Positions 1 to 8,418 of a stretch of DNA of 64,000 nucleotides are shown piece by piece (position 1 is the stretch's first letter; each line of letters opens with the position of its first letter). The notes under the pieces were generated by a model. It was not told the DNA's origin, made no database searches, and saw nothing but the letters and a program-made list of their open reading frames with translations. The stretch is from JAWXTK01 sp044433645 (GTDB lineage: Bacteria > Bacteroidota > Bacteroidia > Bacteroidales > Rikenellaceae). The position numbers and the translations under genes were made by a program. Location of the stretch: NCBI GenBank assembly GCA_044433645.1, contig JAWXTK010000002.1, positions 54,970-118,969 of the forward strand, in the 5' to 3' direction.

Positions 1-1
1 G

Positions 2-748
2 AAAGCCGAGGAATTTGTAGAGCAATTTAGGACTTTAGAGGTTGATTTAGGAATAGTAATAGCATTTAGAATGTTGCCCGAAATAATATGGTCTATGCCT
101 AAATTCGGCACGTTTAATTTGCATGCTTCACTGCTGCCGGCATATCGTGGTGCAGCTCCTATAAACCATGCTATAATAAATGGCGAAACCCTTACGGGAG
201 TGACTACTTTTATGCTAAATTCTCGCATAGACGAGGGTGATATTTTACTTCAATCATCAGTTGAGATAACCGAGGCTGATAATGTTGGTACTCTGCATGA
301 TAAGCTCATGAATTTAGGCGAAGATTTAGTTGTTAAAACTGTTGAAAAAATCGCATCGGGTCTTGCGCTTACAGTAGCTCAAAAAGACGTAGCTGTGAGC
401 GAAAACATCGTATATGAAGCGTCAAAAATATTTAAAAATGATTGTCATTTAGACTTTTCATGGGAGCTAAAAAATATTCATAATAAAGTGCGTGGTCTCT
501 CGCCTTTCCCCTCTGCTTGGTCATCTGATGAAGGGAGCGAGAGTACGGTTAAAATCTTTGAGACAAGCACTGAGTTTTGTGAGCATGATTTAGCCTTTGG
601 TGAGGTCGTCTCGGATGATAAAACTTATATGAAAGTTGCCTGCAAAGGTGGATTTTTGCATATACACCAAATGCAAATATCAGGCAAGAAGCGCATGAGT
701 GTCGCTGATTTTTTGAGAGGAAGCAAAAGTTTTGCAAAGTTAGTTTAG
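2..748 (+). CDS. fmt: Methionyl-tRNA formyltransferase, 5'-truncated by window edge
   Basis: This enzyme transfers a formyl group from 10-formyltetrahydrofolate to the amino group of Met-tRNAfMet, in the cytoplasm, for translation initiation. The reading frame is open from base 2, so the true start lies before the window. The first visible in-frame ATG (71) is internal, because the residues before it (LGIVIAFRMLP) already match the conserved formyltransferase fold. The catalytic signature NLHASLLPAYRGAAPI supplies the Asn and His, and RIDEGDIL supplies the Asp. The C-terminal tRNA-binding OB domain follows (RGLSPFPSAW onward). It is the first gene of the window on this strand, followed after 53 nt by a peroxiredoxin gene, with an inverted repeat between them. 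Confidence 0.95.
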   Translation, partial: KAEEFVEQFRTLEVDLGIVIAFRMLPEIIWSMPKFGTFNLHASLLPAYRGAAPINHAIINGETLTGVTTFMLNSRIDEGDILLQSSVEITEADNVGTLHDKLMNLGEDLVVKTVEKIASGLALTVAQKDVAVSENIVYEASKIFKNDCHLDFSWELKNIHNKVRGLSPFPSAWSSDEGSESTVKIFETSTEFCEHDLAFGEVVSDDKTYMKVACKGGFLHIHQMQISGKKRMSVADFLRGSKSFAKLV

Positions 749-750
749 GT

Positions 751-793
751 ATAATTTTTGATTGAGATTCTAATTATTTTAATCAAAAATTAT
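751..793. repeat. Inverted repeat between fmt and peroxiredoxin gene
   Basis: A perfect 13-bp inverted repeat (ATAATTTTTGATT at 751-763 and its complement at 781-793) flanks a 17-nt centre and ends 8 nt before the peroxiredoxin start codon. It has no T-tract after it, so it is not a classic rho-independent terminator on the plus strand. It could be a weak terminator/attenuator or a dyad operator for the oxidative-stress gene behind it. Function is inferred only. Confidence 0.4.
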
Positions 794-801
794 ATAAAAA
801 C

Positions 802-1479
802 ATGGAAAATAACAACACTTTTCGTATGCCCTCGCTTGGTGAGGCTGCACCAGAATTTCATGCACATACAACCCAAGGAAGTATAAATTTCCCCTCGGAT
901 TTTAAGGGAAAATGGAAGATGCTTTTCTCGCATCCAGCCGATTTCACCCCTGTTTGCACGTCGGAATTTGTAACTTTTGGAGCTATGAGTGATGAGTTTA
1001 AATCACTTAACTGTCAGTTAGTTGGCGTGTCTATCGACGGTTTGCAAAGTCATATTGCATGGCTTAGAACTATCAAAGAAAAAATTGAATTTCACGGTTA
1101 CAAAAATGTAGATATCGACTTCCCTTTGGTGGCTGATATTTCTATGGAAGTGGCAAAGCTTTACGGCATGATTCAGCCCGGAGAGAGCAATACGGCAGCC
1201 GTGAGAGCAGTGTTTTTTGTAGACCCCGAAGATAAAATAAGAACTATTTTATATTATCCTCTTTCACTTGGAAGAAATTTTAAGGAGCTAAAACGTGTGC
1301 TTATCGCCCTGCAAACCACAGATAAATATCATGTGTCAACGCCAGCCGATTGGACACCAGGTGAGGATGTGATAATGTCGGCACCAACCACAACCCAGGC
1401 GGCAAAAGAAAGAGAAAAAGAAAATAAGGATAAGGACAAATATTATGAATGGTTCTTCTGTCTTAAGAAAGTAGATTAG
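802..1479 (+). CDS. Peroxiredoxin, Prx6/1-Cys-like (AhpC/TSA superfamily)
   Basis: Thiol peroxidase that reduces hydrogen peroxide or organic peroxides in the cytoplasm. The 225-residue protein carries the peroxidatic motif PADFTPVCTSEF with Cys52. A long C-terminal arm (about residues 150-225) is typical of the Prx6 and archaeal-type branch and not of short AhpC or Bcp. Other cysteines are Cys71 and Cys220; the latter lies near the extreme C-terminus and could act as a resolving cysteine, as in archaeal homologues (inference). It is separated from fmt by an inverted repeat and points towards convergent fabD. A second, unrelated-class peroxiredoxin (Bcp) lies at 29928. Confidence 0.9.
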   Translation: MENNNTFRMPSLGEAAPEFHAHTTQGSINFPSDFKGKWKMLFSHPADFTPVCTSEFVTFGAMSDEFKSLNCQLVGVSIDGLQSHIAWLRTIKEKIEFHGYKNVDIDFPLVADISMEVAKLYGMIQPGESNTAAVRAVFFVDPEDKIRTILYYPLSLGRNFKELKRVLIALQTTDKYHVSTPADWTPGEDVIMSAPTTTQAAKEREKENKDKDKYYEWFFCLKKVD

Positions 1480-1482
1480 AAT

Positions 1483-1511
1483 AAAAAAGGGAGCAACCAT
1501 TAGTTACTCCC
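1483..1511 (-). terminator. Rho-independent terminator for fabD (minus strand)
   Basis: Read on the minus strand, GGGAGTAAC and GTTGCTCCC form a 9-bp stem with one G-U wobble and a 5-nt loop, followed by six T. On the plus strand the same element has a C-A mismatch and no T-run, so it mainly serves fabD, which ends at 1579. Confidence 0.7.
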
Positions 1512-1578
1512 ATTAAAAACAACGAGGGCAGCAGATGAATGCTTATTAGTCACCCCTTTAATTACTTATACGTATTAT

Positions 1579-2463
1579 CTAAAGCGATTGTTTACTCTCG
1601 CACACAGCCTCTTTATCAACTTTTTTAATCAAACCTTGCAGTACTGCGCCTGGGCCTAATTCTGTGAAAGAAGTTGCGCCGTCAGCTATCATGTTTTGCG
1701 CAATTTGAGTCCAACGAACTGGAGCTGTTAATTGCAGGATTAAGTTTTCTTTGATCTTCTCAGCATCTGTGTAAGCCTTAGCGTCTACGTTTTGGTAAAC
1801 TGGGCAAATTGGATTGCTAAATGGAGCAGCTTTAATTGCAGCCTCAAGTTCTAGTTTAGCAGGTTCCATAAGTGGAGAGTGAAAAGCACCTCCAACAGGC
1901 AGTTTCAATGCACGTTTAGCGCCAGTTGCTTTCATAGCCTCACAAGCTAGGTCGATAGCCTCATTACTACCCGAGATAACAAGTTGTCCTGGGCAGTTGT
2001 AGTTTGCTGCAACGACTACACCTGGAGTCTCTTGGCAAATTTTCTCTACTGTCTCATCAGGTAAACCAAGTACGGCAGCCATAGTAGAAGGATTTTGCTC
2101 GCATGCTTTTTGCATAGCCAAAGCACGTTTTGACACTAAAGTAAGTCCGTCCTCAAAGCTAAGTGCGCCAGCTGCAACAAGTGCACTAAACTCGCCTAGA
2201 GAGTGACCAGCTGTCATCTCAGGAGCAAATTCTTCGCCCAAAGATTTAGCTAAAATCACTGAGTGAAGGAAGATAGCTGGTTGAGTAACTTTTGTTTGTT
2301 TAAGTTCGTCGGCTGTGCCTTCAAACATAATGTCTGTTATACGAAAACCAAGGATTTGGTTTGCTTTTTCAAATAATTCTTTTGCTGCGGGAACGTTATC
2401 GTAAAGATCTTTACCCATTCCTACAAATTGAGCCCCTTGACCAGGGAAAACAAATGCTTTCAT
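1579..2463 (-). CDS. fabD: Malonyl-CoA:ACP transacylase
   Basis: FabD moves the malonyl group from CoA to acyl carrier protein, supplying the extender for type II fatty acid synthesis in the cytoplasm. The 294-residue length is normal. Visible signatures are FPGQGAQ near the N-terminus, the nucleophile motif GHSLGE with Ser88, and the catalytic His195 in GGAFHSPLM. It is a single gene on the minus strand, divergent from plsC, another lipid gene, with a TACCTTTG promoter box at 2501-2508 upstream and a terminator at 1483-1511 downstream. No anomalies are seen. Confidence 0.97.
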   Translation of the reverse strand: MKAFVFPGQGAQFVGMGKDLYDNVPAAKELFEKANQILGFRITDIMFEGTADELKQTKVTQPAIFLHSVILAKSLGEEFAPEMTAGHSLGEFSALVAAGALSFEDGLTLVSKRALAMQKACEQNPSTMAAVLGLPDETVEKICQETPGVVVAANYNCPGQLVISGSNEAIDLACEAMKATGAKRALKLPVGGAFHSPLMEPAKLELEAAIKAAPFSNPICPVYQNVDAKAYTDAEKIKENLILQLTAPVRWTQIAQNMIADGATSFTELGPGAVLQGLIKKVDKEAVCESKQSL

Positions 2464-2500
2464 AGTTAAATTTTTGTTGAATTAATATCAAAATCGAAAG

Positions 2501-2508
2501 CAAAGGTA
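2501..2508 (-). promoter_or_regulatory. Candidate -7 promoter box for fabD
   Basis: The minus strand reads TACCTTTG, an exact match to the Bacteroidota -7 consensus TAnnTTTG. A GTTG that may be the -33 element lies 18 bp upstream (2527-2530). The box is about 38 nt before the fabD start, which suggests a short leader. Confidence 0.65.
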
Positions 2509-2626
2509 GTAAAATTTCTGTGTTATCAACCAATTTATGATTAATTGTTAATAAAAACAGGTATCAAGTATTAGGTTTATCGCCAAAAAAATCGTAAAAT
2601 TGCATGATAATAATTAAGTTAAAAAA

Positions 2627-3319
2627 ATGACAAGTATTTTCTTTTATATATTTTATATCTGCCTTGCGCTTATATCGACTATCCTCTTTACGGTGGTGTT
2701 TGCTTTGACCTATTTTTTTGATTCAGAGCGCAAAGTATTACACTCATTTTCACGTGTTTGCAGTAAAATAATTTATAATATAAATCCTTGGTGGCGAGTA
2801 AGTGTTGAAGGCAAAGAAAACCTTACTAAAGACAAGGCTTATGTGGTAGTGACTAATCACCAGTCAATGTTTGATATACCGATAATGTATTTTGTGCATT
2901 TAAATTTTAAATGGGTTTCTAAAAAAGAAGTTCTCAAATGGCCGTTTTTTGGGTGGATGCTACTGCTTCATGGTGATATTTTGATTAAACGAGGAACTCG
3001 CGATAGCATGAAAATTCTACTTTCAAAAGGCATTAAACGACTCGATAGAGGAACTTCGGTAATTATCTTTCCTGAGGGCACTCGCTCTAGAACAGGCAAA
3101 GTAGGTAATTTCAAAGACGGGGCTTTTATTTTGGCCAAAGAATCAGGCAGAGCTATCTTGCCATGTAAAATAGAGGGCACACGCACCATGCTTAAAGGTT
3201 GGAGACTAGTGATGCCTCACAAATTCACCATTACTATCATGCCCGAAGTGAGCGAGAGTGAGGTTAAACAAACAGAGGTGAAAGATTTAAGAAATAAAGT
3301 TAGAGAATTATATAATTAA
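2627..3319 (+). CDS. plsC: 1-acyl-sn-glycerol-3-phosphate acyltransferase (PlsC family)
   Basis: Acylates lysophosphatidic acid at sn-2 to make phosphatidic acid, at the inner membrane. The 230-residue protein has an N-terminal hydrophobic segment (about residues 4-30). It carries the acyltransferase box N-H-Q-S-M-F-D at 77-83, with the HX4D catalytic pair His78 and Asp83, and the FPEGTRSR motif at 148-155. It starts a tight plus-strand series: the parE start lies 8 nt after its stop. The 163-bp gap to divergent fabD should hold its promoter, but I found only imperfect boxes there. A related acyl-ACP or ornithine-lipid acyltransferase cannot be excluded from sequence alone. Confidence 0.88.
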   Translation: MTSIFFYIFYICLALISTILFTVVFALTYFFDSERKVLHSFSRVCSKIIYNINPWWRVSVEGKENLTKDKAYVVVTNHQSMFDIPIMYFVHLNFKWVSKKEVLKWPFFGWMLLLHGDILIKRGTRDSMKILLSKGIKRLDRGTSVIIFPEGTRSRTGKVGNFKDGAFILAKESGRAILPCKIEGTRTMLKGWRLVMPHKFTITIMPEVSESEVKQTEVKDLRNKVRELYN

Positions 3320-3327
3320 ACAAATAT

Positions 3328-5184
3328 ATGAGCGCAGCAAATTACACGGACGACCACATTAGAACCCTTGATTGGCAGGAGCATATCAGGCGCAGACCAG
3401 GTATGTACATTGGCAAGTTGGGTGATGGTACATCTTCAGACGACGGTATTTATATCCTTATCAAAGAGGTTTTAGACAACTCTATTGATGAGTTTATGAT
3501 GGGTTTTGGTAAACATATAGATATCATCATCGAGGATAAAACCGTAACTATTAGGGATTATGGTCGTGGTGTGCCACTTGGTAAACTAGTTGACGTGGCA
3601 TCTAAGATGAACACGGGTGCTAAGTATGATTCTAAGGCCTTTAAAAAGTCTGTGGGATTGAATGGAGTTGGTATCAAGGCCGTGAATGCGCTTTCAAGTG
3701 AGTTTATTATTTCAAGTATCAGAGAGGGAGATTCTCGCAGAGTGACTTTCTCGGAAGGCTTAATCAAAGAGGAGCAATCTTTCTCGGATGTAAAAGAGAA
3801 AAACGGCACTATGGTTACTTTTACGGCCGATGAGACTGTCTTTGGCGAGTATCGTTACAATTACGACTATGTAGAGACCATGCTTAGAAATTATAGTTAT
3901 CTAAACCTAGGTTTGGTAATTAATTTCAACGGCAAGCCTTTTGTGTCTAAAAACGGACTTTTGGATTTGCTTAACGAAAATATGACTGAAGATCCTTTGT
4001 ATGCGCCCATACACTTAATCGGCGAGGATATAGAGGTGGCAATTACTCACGGCACAGGCTATGGCGAAAGCTATTACTCGTTTGTGAATGGCCAGCACAC
4101 AACCCAGGGAGGTACTCACCAAGCTGCTTTTCGTGAGGCTGTAGCTAAGGTTATTAAGGAGTTTTATCACAAGGATTATGATGCCTCGGATATTAGAACT
4201 TCTATAATCGCAGCAATTAGTGTTAAGGTCGAAGAACCTCTTTTTGAGTCTCAGACCAAAACCAAGTTAGGGAGTAAGGATATGGCTCCAGGAGGGCCTA
4301 CGGTTAGAAACTTTATAGCTGACTTCCTGAAAATCAACCTTGATAACTATTTGCACAAAAACAGCGAAACAGCTGATATTTTGGGTCGCAAAATCATAGA
4401 AAACGAGAAAGAGCGTAAGGCTATATCGGGCATACAAAAGAAAGCTCGCGAAATGGCTAAAAAAGTGAGCCTTAATAACAAAAAATTGCGTGATTGTCGA
4501 GTGCACTTAACAGATGCAAAAAATCCTAAAAGAGAAGACACGATGATTTTCATCACCGAGGGTAACTCAGCCAGTGGTAGTATTACCAAAAGCCGCGATG
4601 TTAACACTCAGGCCGTGTTCTCGCTGCGTGGTAAGCCACTGAATAGTTTTGGGTTAACTAAAAAAATCGTTTATGAAAACGAAGAGTTTAATCTTCTACA
4701 GGCAGCGCTTAATATAGAGGAGGATATGGATAACCTTAGATATAATAAGGTGATAATTGCAACCGATGCCGATGTTGACGGCATGCACATTCGTTTGCTT
4801 CTGACAACTTTCTTCTTGCAGTTTTTCCCCGATGTGATACGCTCTGGGCACTTATTTGTATTGCAGACGCCACTTTTTAGGGTTAGAAATAAGAAACAAA
4901 CTTTTTATTGTTACTCAGACGAAGAGCGCCATGAGGCCTTAGCGAAATTGGGTGCAAATCCTGAGATTACTAGGTTTAAAGGTCTTGGTGAGATTTCAGC
5001 CGATGAGTTCAAAGAGTTTATAGGCGAGAATATGCGTCTTGACAAAGTGAAGTTAACTAAGGATGATACCATACATGATCTGTTGGAATTTTATATGGGT
5101 AAAAATAGTTTTGAGCGCCAAGGATTTATTATTGATAATCTGCGCATCGAGGAAGATAAAGCAGAGGATAACCTACTAAACTAA
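3328..5184 (+). CDS. parE: DNA topoisomerase IV subunit B (ParE)
   Basis: ATPase subunit of the type IIA topoisomerase that decatenates daughter chromosomes. The 618-residue protein shows the GHKL ATPase N-terminus (RRRPGMYIG, then LDNSIDEF), a transducer region, and the TOPRIM domain with its Glu411 motif and the metal-binding ATDADVDGMHIR near residue 480. The C-terminus has RFKGLGEI. The TOPRIM motif reads EGNSASG, not the usual EGDSA form; the catalytic Glu is retained. The ParE and not GyrB identity rests on immediate pairing with parC (10-nt gap) and on the short length. No Shine-Dalgarno sequence is seen; the start is preceded by A-rich DNA. Confidence 0.93.
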   Translation: MSAANYTDDHIRTLDWQEHIRRRPGMYIGKLGDGTSSDDGIYILIKEVLDNSIDEFMMGFGKHIDIIIEDKTVTIRDYGRGVPLGKLVDVASKMNTGAKYDSKAFKKSVGLNGVGIKAVNALSSEFIISSIREGDSRRVTFSEGLIKEEQSFSDVKEKNGTMVTFTADETVFGEYRYNYDYVETMLRNYSYLNLGLVINFNGKPFVSKNGLLDLLNENMTEDPLYAPIHLIGEDIEVAITHGTGYGESYYSFVNGQHTTQGGTHQAAFREAVAKVIKEFYHKDYDASDIRTSIIAAISVKVEEPLFESQTKTKLGSKDMAPGGPTVRNFIADFLKINLDNYLHKNSETADILGRKIIENEKERKAISGIQKKAREMAKKVSLNNKKLRDCRVHLTDAKNPKREDTMIFITEGNSASGSITKSRDVNTQAVFSLRGKPLNSFGLTKKIVYENEEFNLLQAALNIEEDMDNLRYNKVIIATDADVDGMHIRLLLTTFFLQFFPDVIRSGHLFVLQTPLFRVRNKKQTFYCYSDEERHEALAKLGANPEITRFKGLGEISADEFKEFIGENMRLDKVKLTKDDTIHDLLEFYMGKNSFERQGFIIDNLRIEEDKAEDNLLN

Positions 5185-5194
5185 CTGAAAAGAA

Positions 5195-7828
5195 ATGAGC
5201 GAAATATTAGAAGATAAAACACCTAAAGGCAAATATTCTCACCTAACAAGTGAAGATAACTCGGGCGTGCACAAACTAAAAGGTATGTATAAGGACTGGT
5301 TTTTGGACTATGCCTCGTATGTTATCCTAGAGCGTGCTGTGCCTCACGTAGAGGACGGCCTGAAACCTGTTCATAGACGTATTTTGCACTCTATGCGCAA
5401 GCTAGATGATGGGCGTTATAATAAAGTTGCAAACATTATAGGCCACACCATGCAATATCACCCTCATGGTGATGCATCAATAGGTGATGCCTTGGTGCAG
5501 TTGGGTCAAAAAGACTTACTTATAGATTGTCAGGGTAACTGGGGTAATATTTTAACAGGCGATGGAGCTGCTGCGGCTCGTTATATTGAGGCAAGGTTGT
5601 CTAAGTTCGCTATGGATGTGGTGTTTAATCCTAAGACTACTGAGTGGAAATTATCTTATGACGGACGTAACCAAGAGCCTGTAACTCTGCCAGTTAAGTT
5701 CCCGCTTTTGTTGGCACAAGGGGTAGAGGGTATAGCTGTTGGTTTAGCATCAAAGATACTTCCTCATAACTTTATAGAATTGTTAGATAGCTGTATAGCT
5801 GAGCTTAAGGGCGAGCAGTATACTCTTATGCCTGATTTTGCAACGGGTGGTTTGGCTGATTGTTCGCGCTATAATGACGGTCTGCGTGGAGGCTCGGTGA
5901 AAGTTAGAGCTAGAATCGCTAAGATAGACAAAAAAACACTTGCAATAACTGAAATTCCTTTTGGCACAACCACAGAATCTATCAAGGATTCGATAGTTAA
6001 AGCCAACGAAAAAGGCAAAATCAAGATTAAAAAAGTAGACGATAATACCTCGGACAAAGTTGAAATCTTGATACATGTGAGCAACGACGAATCCTCGGAT
6101 AAAACCATAGACGCGCTGTATGCCTTCACTGATTGCGAGGTTTCAATTTCGCCAAATGCTTGTATTATTTATGACGAAAAACCTCACTTTATAGGTGTTA
6201 ATGAAATTTTGCGCCGTAGTGTTCAGCGCACCAAAGATTTATTAAGACTTGAGCTTGAGATACGACACAGAGAACTTTCAGAGGATTGGCACATGTCATC
6301 GCTCGAGAAAATATTTATCCAGGAGAGAATTTATCACGATATCGAGCAATGTACTACATGGGAAGATGTATTGTCGACCATAGACAAGGGTTTAGAGCCT
6401 TTCAAAAAGTTGCTTAAACGTGAGGTTACAACCGAAGATATAGTAAAACTTACAGAAATAAAAATCAAGCGTATATCTAAATTTGACAGTTTTAAAGCCG
6501 ATGAACACATCAAGGCTTTGGAGAGCGAGATGAAAAAAATAGCTCATGATTTAAAACACATAATTGACTATACAATAGCATATTACACACGTATCAAGGA
6601 TAAATACGGCAAAGGGCGTGAGCGTAAAACCGAGCTTCGTGCCTTTGATAATATCGAGGCTAGTCAGGTTGTTGTAGCCAATGCTAAGCTGTATGTAAAC
6701 CGTTCTGAAGGCTTCTTTGGAATAGGAAACTTAATGAAGGGCGATGAATTTGTGTGTGATTGTTCGGATATAGACGATGTGATAGTATTTACCAAGGAAG
6801 GTAAGTATATAATCACCAAAGTTAGCGACAAGGCTTTCTTTGATAAAAACATTATATATATAGGTGTATTCAAAAGAAATGATGAGCGCACCATATATAA
6901 TGTGCTGTATCGCGACGGCAAGCAAGGCGCAATTATGCAAAAAAGATGTGCTATCAAGGGCATCACACGCGACAAAGAATACGACATCACTAAGGGCACA
7001 CCTAAAAGCGAGGTGCTATACATGAGCGTAAATGCAAATGGTGAGGCCGAAGTGTTGAAAGTCTACTTTAAACCACGCCCACGACTTAAAAAACTTATCG
7101 TAGATCTTGATTTCAGCGAGCTAGCTATCAAAGGTAGACAGTCCCAAGGTAATTTATTTGCAAGATATTCTATACACAAAATCGTAGTTAAACAAAAAGG
7201 AACTTCTACGCTTGGAGGCCAGCAAATGTGGTTTGATGATGAGGTTAGAAAACTTAATACTGACGGCCGAGGTATAGCTTTGGGTGAGTTTATTGGTGAC
7301 GATAAAATCATAGTCTTTACTGCTAAAAATCAATATTATATCGCAGGCTATGATATAGGGCATCACTTCCCCGAGGATATGGTGAGTGTTGAGAAATTCT
7401 CGCCTGATAAGATTTATACGGTGGCTTACTGGGATGCTGAGCAGCAGTATTACTATTTAAAACGTTTTACGGCTGAGTTAAGTGATAAAATGCAGAGTTT
7501 TGTGGACGAAAACCCAAATTCTAAGTCTAAATTAATCGCTATGAGCTGCGATAAATATCCTGCTCTGGAGATTACTTACACAGGAGCTCACGAAAACAGA
7601 CCTAAGGATATTATTGATGCCCAGGAGTTTATAGGTGTAAAAACTCACCGTGCTAAGGGTAAGAGATTGTCTACATTTATGATAGGTGCTCTTAAATTTG
7701 TAGAGCCTTTAAACAAAGAGCCTGAGGTTATCCCTGAGCCTAGCGCAGTTGTAAATCAAGATGTTCAGGAGCAAAGTAGCGAGGAGGCAGAACAAGAAGC
7801 GCCGGATACTCAATTAGGTTTATTTTAA
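5195..7828 (+). CDS. parC: DNA topoisomerase IV subunit A (ParC)
   Basis: DNA-cleaving subunit of topoisomerase IV. The 877-residue protein has the winged-helix/tower core with catalytic Tyr130 in AAARYIEAR. The quinolone-interaction loop is HPHGDASIGD, where the position equal to GyrA Ser83 is Ala; from memory this is the usual form in Bacteroidota ParC and not a resistance mutation. The C-terminal pinwheel domain covers roughly residues 500-830. An acidic low-complexity tail (about 835-872) ends in QLGLF at the extreme C-terminus, which resembles the sliding-clamp-binding pentapeptide. It lies 10 nt after parE and 6 nt before aroK, so one transcript is likely. Confidence 0.94.
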   Translation: MSEILEDKTPKGKYSHLTSEDNSGVHKLKGMYKDWFLDYASYVILERAVPHVEDGLKPVHRRILHSMRKLDDGRYNKVANIIGHTMQYHPHGDASIGDALVQLGQKDLLIDCQGNWGNILTGDGAAAARYIEARLSKFAMDVVFNPKTTEWKLSYDGRNQEPVTLPVKFPLLLAQGVEGIAVGLASKILPHNFIELLDSCIAELKGEQYTLMPDFATGGLADCSRYNDGLRGGSVKVRARIAKIDKKTLAITEIPFGTTTESIKDSIVKANEKGKIKIKKVDDNTSDKVEILIHVSNDESSDKTIDALYAFTDCEVSISPNACIIYDEKPHFIGVNEILRRSVQRTKDLLRLELEIRHRELSEDWHMSSLEKIFIQERIYHDIEQCTTWEDVLSTIDKGLEPFKKLLKREVTTEDIVKLTEIKIKRISKFDSFKADEHIKALESEMKKIAHDLKHIIDYTIAYYTRIKDKYGKGRERKTELRAFDNIEASQVVVANAKLYVNRSEGFFGIGNLMKGDEFVCDCSDIDDVIVFTKEGKYIITKVSDKAFFDKNIIYIGVFKRNDERTIYNVLYRDGKQGAIMQKRCAIKGITRDKEYDITKGTPKSEVLYMSVNANGEAEVLKVYFKPRPRLKKLIVDLDFSELAIKGRQSQGNLFARYSIHKIVVKQKGTSTLGGQQMWFDDEVRKLNTDGRGIALGEFIGDDKIIVFTAKNQYYIAGYDIGHHFPEDMVSVEKFSPDKIYTVAYWDAEQQYYYLKRFTAELSDKMQSFVDENPNSKSKLIAMSCDKYPALEITYTGAHENRPKDIIDAQEFIGVKTHRAKGKRLSTFMIGALKFVEPLNKEPEVIPEPSAVVNQDVQEQSSEEAEQEAPDTQLGLF

Positions 7829-7834
7829 AAAAAT

Positions 7835-8356
7835 ATGGTAGTATTTTTAATTGGATATATGGGTTGTGGCAAGTCAACCATAGGCAAAAAACTTTCATCT
7901 TTACTAGGGTGGAAATTTGTTGATATGGACCATGCTATAGAACAAGAACAAGGCATGAGTATAGCCCAGATTTTTGAGCAAAAAGGCGAGCTGGCGTTTA
8001 GAGAAATGGAGCGCGAATGGCTGAAAAAACAAGCCGTGGGCGAGAATGAGATAGTTGCCACAGGTGGGGGAGTACCCTGTTTTAACGGCAATATGGAGCT
8101 AATAAATTCTTTGGGATTAAGTGTGTATTTAAAGCTGGAAGCCACGAAATTTACCACGAGAATTTCACTTCGTGGTCGCGAAAAACGTCCATTACTCAGA
8201 GGCATGAACGATGAGCAGTTAACAAATTTTGTCACCGAAAAGCTCAAAGAAAGAGAGCCTTACTACGAGAAAGCCAAAATTTTAATTGATATTAATGGGC
8301 GAAGTGATGAATATATTACATCACATATAGCAGAGGTTATAAAATTTGAAATATAA
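7835..8356 (+). CDS. aroK: Shikimate kinase
   Basis: Phosphorylates shikimate at the 3-hydroxyl with ATP in the chorismate pathway. The 173-residue length is typical. A Walker A loop (GYMGCGKST, residues 7-15) is followed by the shikimate-binding Asp in VDMDHAIE, the FR motif in ELAFREMER, and ATGGG at about residue 74. It is the last gene of the plsC-parE-parC-aroK series and is only 6 nt from parC. The following 62 nt contain the promoter of purL and no clear terminator, so some read-through into purL is possible. Confidence 0.95.
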   Translation: MVVFLIGYMGCGKSTIGKKLSSLLGWKFVDMDHAIEQEQGMSIAQIFEQKGELAFREMEREWLKKQAVGENEIVATGGGVPCFNGNMELINSLGLSVYLKLEATKFTTRISLRGREKRPLLRGMNDEQLTNFVTEKLKEREPYYEKAKILIDINGRSDEYITSHIAEVIKFEI

Positions 8357-8357
8357 G

Positions 8358-8388
8358 TTTGTTAAGCGCAAAAAAAGTTGTATTTTTG
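8358..8388 (+). promoter_or_regulatory. Near-consensus Bacteroidota promoter for the purL operon
   Basis: TTTG at 8358-8361 and TATTTTTG at 8381-8388 are separated by 19 bp. Both elements and the spacing fit the Bacteroidota sigma factor consensus (TTTG, 19-21 bp, TAnnTTTG). The start codon of purL is at 8419, giving a leader of about 25 nt. The -33 element directly follows the aroK stop codon. Confidence 0.8.
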
Positions 8389-8418
8389 TAGATTAAAAGA
8401 AATAATTAAATATTATAT

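Noticed and set aside
5470..5500. Quinolone-resistance change in ParC (Ala at the Ser83-equivalent position)
   Set aside because: HPHGDASIGD appears to be the normal form for Bacteroidota ParC, while GyrA keeps Ser83 and an acidic residue at 87.
7825..8247. 140-residue minus-strand ORF over aroK
   Set aside because: It lies wholly antisense to a clear shikimate kinase, is Ser/Phe/Pro-rich as expected from an antisense shadow, and has no recognisable motif.
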